A stretch of DNA of 5,259 nt from Actinomycetota bacterium (GTDB taxonomy: Bacteria; Actinomycetota; Acidimicrobiia; Acidimicrobiales; CADCSY01), in assembly GCA_019348335.1 (NCBI GenBank), contig JAHWJR010000140.1, positions 1 to 5,259 of the forward strand. Reading direction: 5' to 3'. Shown here in pieces: positions 5,144 through 5,259 of this stretch. The translations under genes and the position numbers were made by a program. The notes under the pieces were generated by a model. That model ran no database searches and was not told the DNA's origin. It saw only the letters and a program-made list of their open reading frames with translations. Within the stretch, counting starts at the first letter, position 1, and each line of letters starts with the position of its first letter.

Positions 5144-5259
5144 GCAGGCGGTGACGGTGACGGTGTCGGCGGTGGTGTCCACCGTGGTGTCGCCGTGGGC
5201 CCGCGCCCACTGCCGCCAGGCGTCGTCGAGCTCCCGCAGGTCGTTGGGGGTGTCCATGG
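5138..5259 (-). CDS. C-terminal end of an unidentified minus-strand gene, cut by the window edge
   Basis: Reading leftward from the right edge, an open frame ends at TGA (5140-5138). The visible 39 residues begin at an in-frame ATG (5257-5255) and end in VTVTACG. All 39 sense codons finish in G or C, as in the confident genes here, so this is very likely coding. The segment has a charged, Trp-containing helix-like part (DLRELDDAWRQWARAHGD) followed by a Thr/Asp/Val-rich tail. The ATG might be the true start of a tiny protein, but with only 2 nt left upstream that cannot be judged; a longer protein continuing past the edge is more likely. I do not recognise a family. It converges on the TIGR00725-type gene with 12 bp between the stops. 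Confidence 0.55.
   Translation of the reverse strand, partial: MDTPNDLRELDDAWRQWARAHGDTTVDTTADTVTVTACG

Noticed and set aside
5144..5200. GGTG/GGTGTC-rich repetitive stretch near the right edge
   Set aside because: It is explained by Thr, Asp and Val codons (ACC, GAC, GTC) of the minus-strand C-terminal tail rather than by a DNA repeat element.

Overview
The window is very GC-rich, by eye around 70% or more, and real genes almost always have G or C at the third codon position. GTG starts, short intergenic gaps and possible leaderless starts also fit a high-GC member of Actinomycetota. An Acidimicrobiia-like lineage is possible, but the sequence alone cannot fix the taxon. No RNA gene, CRISPR array, insertion sequence or phage-like gene was seen.

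Left part (1-3166): bases 1-153 have no supported gene but contain a strong 9-bp GC hairpin. A minus-strand gene (154-681) encodes a four-helix membrane protein of DUF2269 type. It is divergent, across a 115-bp control region, from a plus-strand run of three genes that looks like an operon. The first (797-1216) is a four-helix DUF4383-type membrane protein. The second (1249-2790) is a soluble FAD-dependent (DAO-fold) oxidoreductase fused to a C-terminal Rieske [2Fe-2S] domain, the architecture of Bacillus YhfW. The third (2795-3166) is a small, acidic, probably disordered protein of unknown function, 4 nt behind the oxidoreductase. The layout suggests a redox enzyme co-expressed with a small membrane protein, possibly under stress-type (sigma-B/F-like) control. 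No substrate can be read from the sequence.

Right part (3141-5259): the minus-strand gene 3141-4535 is a complete class II fumarase (fumC), overlapping the acidic-protein gene tail-to-tail by 26 bp. It begins with GTG and has no Shine-Dalgarno sequence. A TAnnnT element sits 7 nt upstream, which is the geometry of a leaderless mRNA. A 95-bp divergent spacer separates it from a plus-strand gene (4631-5125) for a TIGR00725/SLOG-superfamily Rossmann protein (LOG-like). Facing that gene, the right edge holds the C-terminal end of another minus-strand gene, recognisable mainly from all of its codons ending in G or C.

Most of this is ordinary chromosomal gene content. The least understood part is the DUF2269 / DUF4383 / FAD-Rieske / acidic-protein cluster, which is the best candidate here for an undescribed functional unit.
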